Below, one piece after another: positions 1 through 13,500 of a stretch of 64,000 bases of DNA (the first letter of the stretch is position 1; every line of letters begins with the position of its first letter). Made by a program: the position numbers and the translations under genes. Location: the NCBI GenBank assembly GCA_030762935.1, contig CM060900.1, positions 402,617,632-402,681,631 on the forward strand, read 5' to 3'. This stretch comes from Hymenopus coronatus. Its lineage: Eukaryota > Arthropoda > Insecta > Mantodea > Hymenopodidae. The notes under the pieces are model-generated. The model was not told the DNA's origin. It was given only the letters and a program-made list of their open reading frames with translations, and made no database searches.

Positions 1-2517
1 TTTACGTTTACTATATTAAAAAACTTTGAATAAGAATTAAGCTCTCAAACAATGAGTACAGTAAAACTTAATCATGAAATGTAATTAATATTATGTTTAA
101 AGGATATCTTTACCTAGATCCACCTCTGATTGTATTTCATTATAAAACTATAGCAGGCAGAATATTTTAATGGTGGCTGAGAGCTGACCACTACCAAAGA
201 AGCGTGATGTTGCACATTTTAAAGGGTGTGGTGAAGTTACAAAGACAAAATGAAAACAATTTGTAGAATATTACTGTAGTACTCAAGCAAAAAAACTTGA
301 TATACATACTAATTTAATTGGATGTTTTGCTGACCAGCTCCTCCTACCACCTGCCATCAAATGTTGTGCCTGCCATAAATGAACCATTTTCTGGAGTTAA
401 GCAACTAATCTCAGTAGAGTGTAATTACAATGATACAATTTACAGTACTATGCACTTTGATGCATAAAACAATGTAGTAGTTTCCAACTGATGTGATCCT
501 TTAGCCTGAAATTATGTCTATATACTACTAACTAAACATTGAACATTGAAGCTGATGTTGAAACATTTTTATACAGCAATGGCAAAATAACAAACCAAGA
601 AAAGTATCTGCTTTGGAAAGTCTTCTTACCTTATAAACAATAGTCTCCACTTGAGGGAGACTACTAAGAGAGATGGAATATTTTTTAAACAAGAAGAGAA
701 AATAGGAAGACCTTTGCTAAAAATATTAGATGAACAATCTCCATGAGAAGATAATTATAAGTTTATAGAAATATGGCTTTAATATTGTCTGGAAAATAGT
801 ATTTAATTATTTAAGGGCCACATAAATTTTTGTTGCTAAATATTTCCTATGAAAGTTAATTGGATATATATTTGTTTGCTATCTTAATGTGATAAATAGA
901 GACCTGAAGAATATATTTATTCAGGTAAACTGAAGAAAGAAAGAAAGAGAGAAAGAAAGAAAGAAAGAAAGAAAAAGTTGCAATGTTCTAGAGGATTTTA
1001 ATATGCATTTTAGATACCAAATAGGAATTAAGTGCTTAAGGTCAGTTTACGAGAAACATAAAGTGAACATTGCTGGAAGAACCAGTGTTTGAAATGACAG
1101 GTGATATTTATTCCTTTCATAGGGACATCCGAGGGATCTTTTTCCATGGTGTCAGTAGTGGCTCCAGGACAAATTCTGTAAGGTTCCATCTTGTATCTCC
1201 TGCTGCAGTTCTCATAAAATGCATTTCATTTGTTGTTATTCTGCTTTTGTCCAAATATCTTAATATCCATGCTTCTTTAATGTAATACAGTACTGGCATT
1301 TATGGTGTTTTTTGTAGATGTAACTTTTCTGGATTAGGGAAAATTCCATTACTTTGTTGATTTTCTCATAGTTTTGAAATATTTTATAATTTTATTTGTA
1401 TATATAAATCACCTTAAACTGTTAAAAGTATAGCCTAATTATGTGAAGGAATTCACTCTTTCTAAATTCTTGACATCCAAACACTCTTTACTAATTTTTT
1501 TTCTCTCATTTTTATTTTCATGTTATTTTTTTTTTTTCCCCAATGATGTGTAGGTTATGAACAGAGTATTGTAAATAGTTTCAGTAGATGCTGTTGGTAT
1601 TATATCAACTGCAAATGGCAATAAATCTATTTGCAAATTTCTATTGATATGGAAGTTGCCATGCTGTTTCTGTTTCAATTCTTGAATGATTTTATTCATA
1701 TACAGTATGTCCCAGTGAGCGTTGATGGAATAATTGTTACCGGCCTTGTGTGCTGTGAGCGCTTGGTAGAAGTCATGCATTTTTTACTTCATGTCCGATT
1801 TCCTCTGTTACAAGTCAGACATGCTCAGTGTGAGATCAGACCTTGGAGTGAATGACTGTATTTATATGTGTTTGTACCACAGTATGGTTGTATATTCACA
1901 TGAGAACATGCACATGTTAAAACATTTTTAAGAGATAAGAGTTTGAGTGGAAAAACTAAGCAAACATTTAAACTTAAACTTCCTGACAGACCACTTCCAT
2001 GTAGAAAACTAACATTCTAAATCAAAGTTAGGTTCATTAGTATAGAAGAACTGATTCTTGTGAATGATAATTTCATGAGAAGATGCTAAATATGTATAAG
2101 ACAAGATGGCCAGCACTACCAACTTTTTTAAGATAAGGTTGAGTAATGCATACTGTTATTTAATCTCTTGTGTCAAATTTCTGCCAAGCGCTTATGGCAT
2201 GCAATATCAGGAGTTGTCACACCAGATCCACAGATCAGAGGCTGTTATCCCATCAACATTCACTGAGAAGCACTGTATATTAGAACAGAAAGGGAATAAT
2301 AGTTAATACTCCTGTATTAATTTGTCCAAATTTTTGTTATTTAACTGCAATGTTATCAGGTATACACTTAAAATTCTAGACAAATAGGTACTCTAACTTG
2401 ATTAAAAAGAAAACTGCAAGTGGTACACAGTGAAGCGCAAATTATACATAGAATGCACTTGAATTGCTTCACTAAGTAATGAAATACCTGAATATGTTTC
2501 AAAGGCTGGTGTTTCCT
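1..2517. other. Non-coding AT-rich sequence
   Basis: No exon, structural RNA or recognisable transposon protein was seen on either strand apart from a short GAAA tract. The open frames here have no family signature. The last transmembrane-encoding exons of the ELAPOR-like gene would be expected on this side, but I could not find a hydrophobic exon with splice sites. It is either a long intron or a non-coding 3' part. Confidence 0.5.
932..976. repeat. (GAAA)n microsatellite
   Basis: About eleven GAAA units with one GAGA interruption are read directly. Confidence 0.9.
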
Positions 2518-2673
2518 ACATTGACAGCAAATTTTGACTGATGGGCCTGTTGCTGATATCTTCCATGGCTACAGATGCTTCTCTGGTGGTGGATTGATGA
2601 ACCTGAAGAGTGGTTTATCTTCGGAGTCAGAAGTCCATTGAGGATATCAGCGACAGGCCCAGGCTGTCAATGT
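2518..2673. repeat. Fold-back (hairpin) repeat
   Basis: The left arm has ACATTGACAGC (2518-2528) and GGGCCTGTTGCTGATATC (from 2543). The right arm holds the reverse complements, GATATCAGCGACAGGCCC (2643-2660) then GCTGTCAATGT (2663-2673). About 37 paired bases contain a few mismatches and a 14-base bulge, around a loop of roughly 65 bases. It looks like a small MITE or snap-back element; no target duplication was identified. Confidence 0.6.
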
Positions 2674-4285
2674 GGGCAACACCAGCCTATGAAACATGTT
2701 CAAGTAATTTGTTACTTTGTGAATCAATTCAAGTGCAAACTTGACTCATTTTGTATTTTATGTATACTTCATCAAGTATTGGAAATAAATTAAATTCATC
2801 CTAATTAACAATTCCTCTTGGGAACAAATACATCTGAATAATTCCTGGCTTTATTGGTGGTATCAACAGAAAGAACTGACAGAAGGAACTTAAAATGATA
2901 GCATACATTTGTTTTATTGTAAGGTTAAAGTGAACCTGACAAACCTGAGTACATGTATCAACCATTAGGAACCTTTGGTTCATATGTATACAAATATCTC
3001 ATATGCAATTTGCAATAATACAGTAAGATATTAGTACCTATAATATTAACACATTAATAATGAGATTGGAAAAAATTGATATTACAAGAAAAATAATTAA
3101 ACTCAGCAATTGTCTGTGCATGCCATGTGTTTTGATGAAGTTATGACCAATGTTATGTCCAAATCAGCCCATTACTTGTATTAGAATATGTAAAACAAGA
3201 AGAGTGCATCTTATGTAATAGAAAAATATAGAAGAGAGAAACTTTTAAGTACTGGGAAGAAGTCTCTAAATGCATTTGATAAGTTTTGTGAGAAGCATTC
3301 AACGTCTTCAACTGATGATATTATGTACTAGCCTCAGAACCTATTGGTGTCCTTAAGATGAACACATCAATAAGAGAAAGCATTGTACTCAGATATTGAG
3401 GGAGTAGAGTCTCATCAAGAATCTGATTATTGGAACCATGTAGTAAATTTAATGTGAAACATGTTTTTCCATCATCCTAGTTGTATGAACAACAATGTGC
3501 ACAAAAACAATAGGTCTGCTGCTTATCAGTCACCTCATACTATAATATAATCTACCATCTGCTTGCCAGACCATATGCACATACAATGCAGGGCAATACA
3601 TAGTAACTAAAACTAAAACCAATATAGTTAACTAAGTTACACATTTTTTTGTCCCTGAAATCTGTAGTATGTTACATACTATTCCTATTGTACTAAACAT
3701 ATATCTGAGATCTCCTGGTCTTTATGTTTTCTTACAATAAAGATGTGTAAATTTGTTTCATTTTAGTGAAGGATCTATCAAAGTTATGTTGAAACAAACC
3801 TCAATCAGCAGTAGATATCCTCCAGAAAATAAACACACGAAATAATTCAAGAAGTTCAAGAGAAAATTAATATACTGAGGAAAATGGTATAATTTTCTCC
3901 CATCAATGGTAAATAATCAAAATTCCTCTTACAAAGTAAGCATCAAGTGTTATACAGCAGCTGCTCTCAGAAAAGTTTCCAAAAGAATGTAAAAAATACG
4001 AAGAGAAAGACTTGGAGCATCACATTACACAAGATGCTGCATCTAACTATCCCAATAGTTGTACTTGAATTTCTGCAGAGCATCTCTGTGAGGATTGTTG
4101 CTTATCATGTATATAGTCCCTTGCTGACATAGTGTGACATCTTTCTAAATGCCTTAGGAGAACTTACTTTTGCTCAACTAATTTGCAAGCCCAAAGATGC
4201 GTTATTGTGTAAGAAAAGAGGAGCTTAACCCCAATGGGGACAATGAGTTCTTCCAATATTCCATTTTGAAGGATGCTCTTTGTAA
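2674..4285. other. Non-coding intron-like sequence
   Basis: AT-rich sequence with no exon, repeat protein or structural RNA recognised. Confidence 0.45.
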
Positions 4286-4446
4286 TACCATAAAATGTAG
4301 ATTCCAGACTTGTAGGCCAGAGTGAAGGAACTGATAAGAAGTTAACTTTCCCTTGAAAATGCCCAACAAAGTTATGGGCAAAATGTAGGGTGAACTTTCA
4401 TCTATTGAACCACAGCCTACAAGCCAAGAATCTACATTTCATGGTA
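4286..4446. repeat. Fold-back (hairpin) repeat
   Basis: The arm at about 4287-4317 (ACCATAAAATGTAGATTC, later CTTGTAGGC) is the imperfect reverse complement of 4415-4445 (GCCTACAAG, later GAATCTACATTTCATGGT). About 31 bases pair with a few mismatches around a loop of about 97 bases. No coding content. Confidence 0.55.
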
Positions 4447-4789
4447 TGAATGCTGGCCATTCATAGTAGCTCTTTATAATGTTTGCCAACTTGTGTGCCT
4501 TCAATTGTTAATCATCAAGCACAACATTGTGAATTTTTGTCATAATCTTATAAGTTGGAGTGGTTTTGGGATAACTTGAATGGATGTAGGATTGTGCTTA
4601 AATTTAGCAGCCCAATTCTTAACTGTCAAAAACAAAGGGGAAGGAACCTTTATTGTCAAATCTAACTCCTCCTGATGGGTTAAACCTTCAAAGGTACCAT
4701 ATTTACTCAGCTACAGTAGCTCATCACTTATAGTACAAGGGACACTTAGTTTTGAGAATGAACACAATAACATTTTAAAAAATTTAGAG

Positions 4790-5715
4790 CTGATCTTGTA
4801 TCTTTTCAAAGTATTCTCCATTGCATTATATACAAGTTTCATCCTTTCAAACCATTTTTCAAATTCCGAATGCCACTTTTCTTTGGAGTGAGTTCAAATA
4901 CATTCTTTGTAAACAACTACTGCAGTTTCAGGTTATTCAAATCATTGACCTAGAAATTTTTCTTTTATTTTGGGAAATATAAAAAAAGTCATATGGGTTC
5001 AGATCTAGACTGCAGGGAGGATGGGATGGATATATTCTTGTGCATTGTGGACAGAGGCATTGTCATGGTGCAACAAAATTCCATACAGACCGGTCTTAGG
5101 ACACTTTGTTCTCAGTTCATTGGAGATTTGCAGCAGATTTTTGGGGTGTTCCATCTGACACTCACAGTTTTTTGTCCCACAAGCAGAATTGCCACAATAT
5201 GGCCCCCTGAGAAGAAAAAATGGATCATTTTCTTACCAATTCTTCTTGCTTGCCTACTTTTGTTGGGGGATCCTCTCTAGGGAAGACTCAGGCTGATGTC
5301 ACTTGGTTTCCAGATCATATTGATATATCAAGCTTGAATCTCCTGTTACAATGTTTAATATGTTTTTGAATACTCCTCCATAAAATTTTTCTATCACTTC
5401 CTGAAGCCATTGCATATGAACCTGTTTGCTCAATTGAGAGATGGTGGGGGATCAAACAGCTGCACACCTTCCTGAAGTGAAGGTTTTCTTTAAGGATTGT
5501 CCTCACTGCGCCCTATCTAATTTTCAGGGCTTCTTGAATCTGATAATATGTGCAATGATCATCTTACCCCAACATGCACTCTTTGTTTACCACATTTTCA
5601 CTTGTTGTTTTTGTTGGAGTTGATTGTCCTGGGCAATCTTCATCTTCGAGGTAATATATTCCTCTTCTAAACTCTGCAAACCACTGATAAATGATGGATT
5701 ATAAAGGGCAAAGAT
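4790..5715 (-). pseudogene. Mariner-like transposase, degenerate
   Basis: Read on the minus strand in several frames. Near 5700-5640 there is HTH-type text resembling the mariner N-terminus (QWFAEFRRG followed by an acidic stretch). Near 5090-5050 sits LLHHDNASVHNA, matching the second catalytic aspartate region of mariner-like transposases. Near 4955 is FPKIKEKF, and near 4860 is FEKWFERMK, both typical of the C-terminal half. Stops and frameshifts separate every block, so it is dead. The family can be told from Tc1 by HHDNA and KWFERM. No terminal repeats were recognised. Confidence 0.7.
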
Positions 5716-6264
5716 CTCCTAATGCATAATACAGCCTTTAAAGGCATTTTCTCTCCCCATGACCAAATTTAAAGTCTTGTAGAAAATCATAGTGCGGAAA
5801 TGTTTTCGCTCGAGAACCAAGCTAGTGTCTGGCTGGCAACACTTACATGCACATACATAGCAGTGCTGATACTGTACAATGTTGTAGCTTACACATGCTT
5901 GCACATGTATCTGAACTTCAATCCAAAGCTAGGAAGAACTGCATTGGCTTAGCATAATTACTTGTTGCTGATTCTCAAAACTTTCAGAGTGACCCTATAC
6001 CTCCCTTAATTTTTGATAGTCAAAATTCCTTACTACTGTAAATTGAAATGTGACATTCCCTTATTCCTTCTGTGACAAGTAAATGACACAGCAATAATGG
6101 TAAATGCTCAAAATTAATTACTAGGTGAACACTAAATTCAGTGAAATTTATATATGTGCGATCACATTTAAAACTTCTCTCCATATGGATAATCAGTTTT
6201 CATGTGTACACTTCTTAATGGTTTAAGTGCTGCCCATACTAAAATGAAAGAAAGTAGACCTTAC
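5716..6264. other. Non-coding intron-like sequence
   Basis: This lies between the mariner remnant and the last exon seen. The first ~250 bases may be the 5' end of the mariner element, but no inverted terminal repeat was seen. Confidence 0.4.
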
Positions 6265-6397
6265 CTGTAGTTCTAGAGGAATATGGGTTGTGCAAGGAAC
6301 ACTCTTTGTCACAGGCATTGAAGAAGGCATGATGCAGTCAGCTGGTGGCAGGTAATGCAATATCTGCATACCATTCATACATTCTCCTTTTACAATT
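6265..6397 (-). CDS. ELAPOR: ELAPOR-like exon 9 of 9 seen (juxtamembrane)
   Basis: 133 bp, preceded on the minus strand by TTTCAG and followed by GTAAGG. It enters in phase 2 (completing AG|A, Arg) and leaves in phase 0. The peptide starts [10 protein letters not shown] and contains two more cysteines (PADC and VPC); it ends LELQ. In the family this is the cysteine-containing stretch just before the transmembrane helix. Support comes from the exact phase match with the upstream exon and the cysteine spacing rather than strong residue identity. Confidence 0.8.
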
Positions 6398-9300
6398 CTG
6401 AAATTAATTATAACATGTGTGTATTTAACTGATACTGAAGAATTCAGTAGGCAATTTTAATTATAAAATCCTACATGAAATTATAGTTATCATATTGTAA
6501 CACTTTAATTTTCTCCATGCTATTCAACTTATATTGATTGAATTTCAAAACAAATTTACATAACTACTTAATATTTTAGAATTAATGTTCAAATGTCACT
6601 ACATTCATGATATGGTGGTGCTATGAATTTTCAGTATTCCTCAAGTTAACTCTAACAAACATATTTACCTCAGTGCACTGATATTAAGAACATTGTCATT
6701 TTCATTACCAGCACCATCATATACGTTAAACAAATAATCTCTAATTACTATAAATCCATGGTTTGACACAATAAATTACAGTAGTACCCCAATTAACCAT
6801 TATAATGGAGGTGTACGATGGTTAATCTAAAATTATAGAATCCATCTCACTGAATGTAAACAGTTAATTAAAAGTATACAAAAAACTTGCTACATATGAG
6901 TTCTATGCAAGATTTATTCTCTATTTAGAAAAATGGCAATAAAGTCGATTGTTGTCCTTAGAGTAGGGTTGGCCTGTGTGGTAAGAAGTAACAAACTTTT
7001 GTTCCAAAAGAAGCAATACAAGTGTACACACTTACTCATTTGCATAAATTTTGTAGGTACATTGCTAGACAACAGCAGTACATTATGATCACTACTGTTG
7101 TCTGTTTCCATGGTCATTTTGTGATTAGAAACTAAAACTTAAGCAATACACAGATGAAGGTATCAGAACAATTTTTTGACTATTGTACATGTTAATTCTG
7201 TATTCGTTTGTAACATTGTTGTGTGTTCATGCAAGAAAATGTTATATCCTAATGTTTTTGTTCCATTATTTTTAATGCATATTTTCTTGAACATTTATTA
7301 AATGCTGAGGCCATCTTTTGATATACAACATACTCGAACTATCTACAAATAAATATTCATGACACAACTTAGAAGTTCATTTGTGAATAACTCAACTTTG
7401 CCAAAAATAGCATAAATGCATATATGCTCACACATTTACTTCGCATGATTACAAATTAGTGATGGTTCACTTCAAAGAAGTCTATAACCTTCTCCTGAAC
7501 TTTGATTGCACTTAGTGTTTTGTTTCTGTTCATCTTATAACTTCACAAATACAGAAGATCAAATAAGACAAAAATGGATAGAAATCACAGAGGAGGTGAG
7601 AACGATCAGAAGAAAGGTAGAAAGATGTGAGGATGTGGGCAGAAGGTATAACCTGATAATATCAGGATTGGAAGAAAAGGTGCGAGGAGACACAAAAAGA
7701 GAAGTGTGGGAATACTTTTGAAGGAGATTAGGAATGGTGGTCAATAACTGTGAAATATGTGACATTTTTAGATTTGGGATCAAAAGAGATATGGGGAACA
7801 TATAAGTGAAATGTATAAACATACAATTGGTGACAGAGGTGATGATTATCAACTAAAAAAGTTGAAATGAATGGACATATTCATCATCAAGCACATAACT
7901 TAATGAGCAAAGGGAACAACTAAAAAGATTAAAAGAAAAAAGAAGACAGGTGTACAGACTAGGAAAGGTGACATACATTAAAAACTTCAAACTATGGATC
8001 TGTGGTTGAATGGCAAAGAAACATATATACAAACAAGGAGGAGGAAATAGCTGGGATGATGGCTAAGACAAAACTCATGAAGGAGCAATGAACTATGGGG
8101 TGATAGAACAGCTGGAGAATATGCAGCGAAAAATTATGTGATTGAGGAAAGGGTCCTCAACACATAATGAAGGGGAAGCCAGAGAGGAAAAAGAAGGAAA
8201 AATGAAGACAGGGAAAGGAGAAGCTAAGAGGAAAGAGAAGAGTGCAGAGGGGGAAATTGCAGCATGTGGGGGGGGGGGGGGAGAAAAACCAGGTCAGCAG
8301 GTCAGTGGACGAGAAATGCTTGAGTGCTATTCCAAAGGAAAGAAGATGGCAGGTGAACAGATGGAACTAGAAGAAACAGCAACAAAGGGTATAGAGAGAG
8401 GGGTAGAACATGAAATATCTGAATGGGATCATCAGTAGACCAGAAACGAATGGGTGAGCTTTGAAAGGTGAGTAAATAGACAAGGTTCTAGTGTGGAAAG
8501 ACAAGTTAAGTGGAAACAGGGTAAGAGAAAGTGAAAGAAACTTTATAATGTGTGAGGTCTGGAAGAGCAAGGAGGAAATGGACAAATCGTGGAATGACTA
8601 GACAGAACAAAATAAAGACTTAGAAGTTTATGGAAAGAGGGTGAAAGCTAATTCAAGTACAGCATGATTAATATTAAAAATAGGAAAGATAATTGAGAAG
8701 TGATACAAAATAAGAAACAAGTACAGTGAAGAACAGGAGGGAAAGTTGAAGTGAGAGACACACACACACACACACGATCATCCATGCACTCACGTACGTA
8801 TGCACACACACACACACATGCATGCATGCATACACATAAAAAATTACCTCTACTCCTGGAAATTTCTTGGCACATTATCAGGAGATATAACAAGAAGGGC
8901 AAACTGACCTGCAGAGTTCAGTTCTTGACAGTGAATTTGGAGCATACACTTGGATTAGAGAGAGAGTTGTCAACTGAATATGAGCATCGAAGTGACGAGA
9001 AATAAAATTATGCTACAGCATTCAGTTAAAGATGTTTATTATAATCAATAGAAATTGTAATACAGAATTTTTCTTACAATAGACAGGATATGAGATTTTA
9101 AATCATCATTCAATATATTTGAAAAAGGTTCAAAAACTGGTTTATTTGCGAACAAGCAGAACTCTCATTCATAGGTACTGACTTATTCTACATTTGGAGG
9201 GGTAGCATTGTGTAATATAATCGGGTATTATAAAAGATTTTGTGCAACTAAAAGTAATTATAGTGTAATGCATTTTGCCTGAAAATTAAATAAGTGGTTA

Positions 9301-10470
9301 ATTAATTTAAATTATAAGGAAAATAATACTAGGCCTGTTGCTGCATCTTAACTGTCTTCTGGCAAAAGTATTATATTTGAGTTCATTCCTATGAAACTGG
9401 TTGCTGAGCTCATTATGACATGGACCCATGAATGGGGGAGATCTGCAAGTTCATTTCTCTCATGAAGAAAATAATTGGTTTTCAGAAAGGCAGAGTGTTA
9501 GACTGGCCTCTCTGTTCACCAGATTTGAACCCTATTGAGAATGTGTGGGCTGAGGTAAAACGGGAGCTGTGCTCCAATTTACCTGTAGATTGGCCAAGGA
9601 CAAAAGATGGCTTTTGGGCACACATTCAAGAAGCTGGTATCTTGTAGCTTCTCATCCACATTACTGCAGGCATTTAATTGTATCTATGCCCCAAAGATTG
9701 AGGGCAGTTAATATGGGCTGGGGTTCATACACCCAATATTAATTATGTTTATCTTTTATGTTTTAGTCTTAAAAGATAATAGCTTATTTACACATACTTA
9801 CTTTTTACCTATTTAACATTAGTGTTAGTAGAATTATGTTTTTGTGTGCTTAGATAGGCCCATAGCTTCAAATGCCAACATTATATTAATGCAATGTTAT
9901 GTGCTACATAACCAGTTATAAAATTAACAACAACAACAACAAAAAATGACAAGCAGTGCGAGATTTGAATCTAGGAACTTATGAGTGAAAGCAAGGTCTT
10001 TTTAACCTCTCAGCCACTGTAGTTCTGTGGTCTGTTTTCAGCACCCATAAGTTAACCATCGTGCTGTCAGTCACAGATCATTGTACAACACTGCGTTTAC
10101 GGAGAGACACGCAGCTCTTCAATTGACACATGGAATCTGGGGATGACTTGTTTTTTGTGTCTATAGCTGTACGTACATAGAAGATAGAGAAGGCATTGTA
10201 TTGAACCCAAAAATTTGTTACCGAGATTTCACTGGAGCGAGAGAATGTGTGCATGTGCACATGCATGTGTGTGTATGTCTTTGGACACCATAGCTCAGAA
10301 ACGAACAGTCCTGAATACCACACTTAATATTTAAGACTTATGTCTTCCAAAGATGAAGATGAAGATTTTAAAAATAATCTTCCTACCCCAAACTAACCTT
10401 TGCATGGAAACATTTTCAAAAACTTTGTTTTTCTCAAAAATGATTCTATCAATTTTGATTAATATATTGT

Positions 10471-10532
<62 letters not shown>

Positions 10533-13500
10533 TGTAGCTTAACGTTCTTTAACCTGGTTGGTCATATTGGACAATGAATGAAATTGGTGAAATGATACTC
10601 AAATGATCTCGGGGTCCATGGAGCTTAAAGTTGCTTGAAATTCGACTTCTCAGGATAAGGGAAAACCCCGAAAAAAATCTTATCTGGACAATTCACCCTA
10701 AGCATGATTTGAACTCACAATCTTTTGAATGTGAAGCAGACACACTGCCACCACACTACCCAGGCAGGCATTAAAATATTGTATATTAAAGATATTTACA
10801 TTACAAATAAAATGTATACATTGAATTTTCTGGACCAATTTTGCATGTAACTGGTAACCATAAAAGATAGATGAAAACTTACAACACAAAAAATATAGAT
10901 CTTGGTAAACACTCAAGTTATATCATATACTAAATTTTATTTAACCATTTCTGAGATATTCCTTGTTGTTGGTTTTAATTTTAAAATACCTAAACTTATC
11001 TCAAACAAGAATTTGTCACACCTTTCACAGAGCAACCAGTTTTTAAAAGATTTGAGTATTAACTTTAGCATAGCGTAATCCCTTATTTCCCTTTTATTTA
11101 AAAGTCACAAAGTAATAAGACCAGTTCTGTTGATGTATATCATTAGCATGAAGTAGATAAAAGAATAAGCTTTGAATGGAGCACATCAGATTATTTTTTT
11201 TGCTTCTTTGTTGGCCAAACAAATATATTCTTATCATCAATGTCATCATGCAAGTAGTGGAGTCGTTAAACACCAGAGCTGTATTATACCATATTGGCAT
11301 ATTATACATTATGTGCCATTAGTAAAACTGGTCACATCAATGCTTGTAAGGAATATAAACATCAGTTAGAAAAATTATACTGATTTTGTCATGCCAATTG
11401 TATTGCAAGTCCTGTACCATGGCCCAGTGAGCTAGAGCATTGAGCTGTGGTTCCTGGCCAATGTGCCTGGATTTGATTCCATTGATGGACATATGGATTT
11501 TAAGTCCTGTCTTGCACATAGTTTGAGTGGGGAAAACAATTAATTAGCCATGATTATTCCACTGTCATGCCCTAGCACATTATTAGAAGAAAGACAAGTG
11601 CCTGGTGGTTATGCACAATGGTATTGTACACATTCCACATACTTATGATTAATGCAGTTTTAAACACTGTGTTTGCTATTATATGGTATCAATCAGTATT
11701 TTTACAACCTAAACCATAATTATTATTATAATATTTAAAAGTTTATTTAGCTAAATGCTATTTACATTCAGGGTGATGAGAAACTGTGTTATTGAAGCTA
11801 TTCAAGCTGTTAAGTATTTATCTGTGATATTATTTCATTCAAGTCACCTGGTAATTATACCGTAAAATTATACATTGGACATGACTCTCACATATGATGC
11901 TTGTTGTTAATGCAATTGAAAACTCAGTATCACCAGTTAAATCAAGTGAGGCTGCACCATCATAGCAGAGAAGTGTTCTGGGACATTTTGTTTTGTTTTT
12001 GTATTTTTATTAACAAGAATGTGTACATGTAGTATGAGTGCACTAAAATAATTTATCAAGAAAAGTAATGAAACCCTATTACACAGTTGAAATGCCTAAA
12101 CTCCTGATATATTTTAAAGATAAAAGTGGTGCCTTCATCTGCAATACCATAATTATTGTGGCCTTAAGTTTCTACATGGACTTCAATTTCATTGCAGTTT
12201 TAGAAAATATAATTTATTGGTACAGAACAAACAATTATTACACTTGTAGAATACTTTACCTGTAATGATTTTCAGTGCATAGGGGACATGCTGCAGCAGT
12301 TGTCCATAAGAAATAGAAGTTACATCCATCACATGTTCCATCAGGACAGTTAGTGGGCAATTGGATTGTGCCATTGTTTTTTTGATTTGGATCACAATAT
12401 AATGTTATCACTGTAGTTCTACCTTGTGGACATGATCTTGTGGAGCTGTAAATTAAAATTCATTCATTGATTGTTTAAATTAAGTTATATTTAGCTTTAA
12501 TAATTATGATAAGTTTCTTATACTTACAGTATAAACTTATTGATTTGATTAATATCGGGATGAGGCAAATTCAGAATTAACAATAATATAAGCATAAAAA
12601 ACCATTTTGTAATACAAACAGTTTAATGATGTCTACATAGTGTAAACAAGATATTAATAGTTTTGTTTATGTGCTATGAAAAACTATTTTCTTTTGTGAT
12701 TTGTCATGTAGGTATCCTCATTAATTTAGGTGAACAATTCCAGTTTGTATGCATACTCTTCACAATTGCAGTACAATTTGGAATTTTCTATAATACACCA
12801 CTTCTCATTGAAAAACCTCAAATGTGTATTTATATTTTCCAAATAACAATAATGACTTGCTGCACAACATTGTCCTTTTGATTTAATTTACACTTGAGGG
12901 GTCTAGATGTAAAAACCGCCAACTCCAAATTAACAACATTTTCAGAAAAGAACAAAAATGTATCCTTGCATTTCAGTTTATACTTACAATGTCTATTTTA
13001 AGAATATAATAAGCAAAATACCTAAGAAGTGTGTAACTGAAAAGAAAATAAACTTACCACAATTACTTTTGCAATAAATAAGGATTACATTTTGGACTTT
13101 TCAGGTTTGTTTGCAACATAAGGATTTTCATCAATTGAAGAATATCAGTTACAGTTTAAAGGCTTTATGTTATATGCTTATTCATATACTATTTCAATAA
13201 TACATTCTTGTAATAGTGTTAATACCTTTTAAAATTTAAAATATTCATTTAACAAAATAGTTATGGATAAGAAAGTCTTTTTCAGGCTCATTCATATGTT
13301 TAGATCCTTAAGCCAGGCACACACTCTCCTACGTTCTCCTCACAGGCAGTCTCCTCTTCTGCTTCAGCTTTAGTTAGATCAGGGGTATAAATGAGCTGCC
13401 ATTCACTTCCAAAATGCTTTTTCAGAAGATTTTCTACATCAGTTAATTTTTCTACTTTAAATTTCATATCAATTGGAAGCTTATTGTCTTATCTCTTTCC

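Noticed and set aside
1523..1780. 85-codon minus-strand open frame
   Set aside because: No family motif, no splice logic linking it to the ELAPOR-like exons, and no hydrophobic segment for the expected transmembrane exon.
8142..8438. 98-codon Lys/Glu-rich open frame
   Set aside because: It arises from purine-rich low-complexity sequence next to LINE debris.
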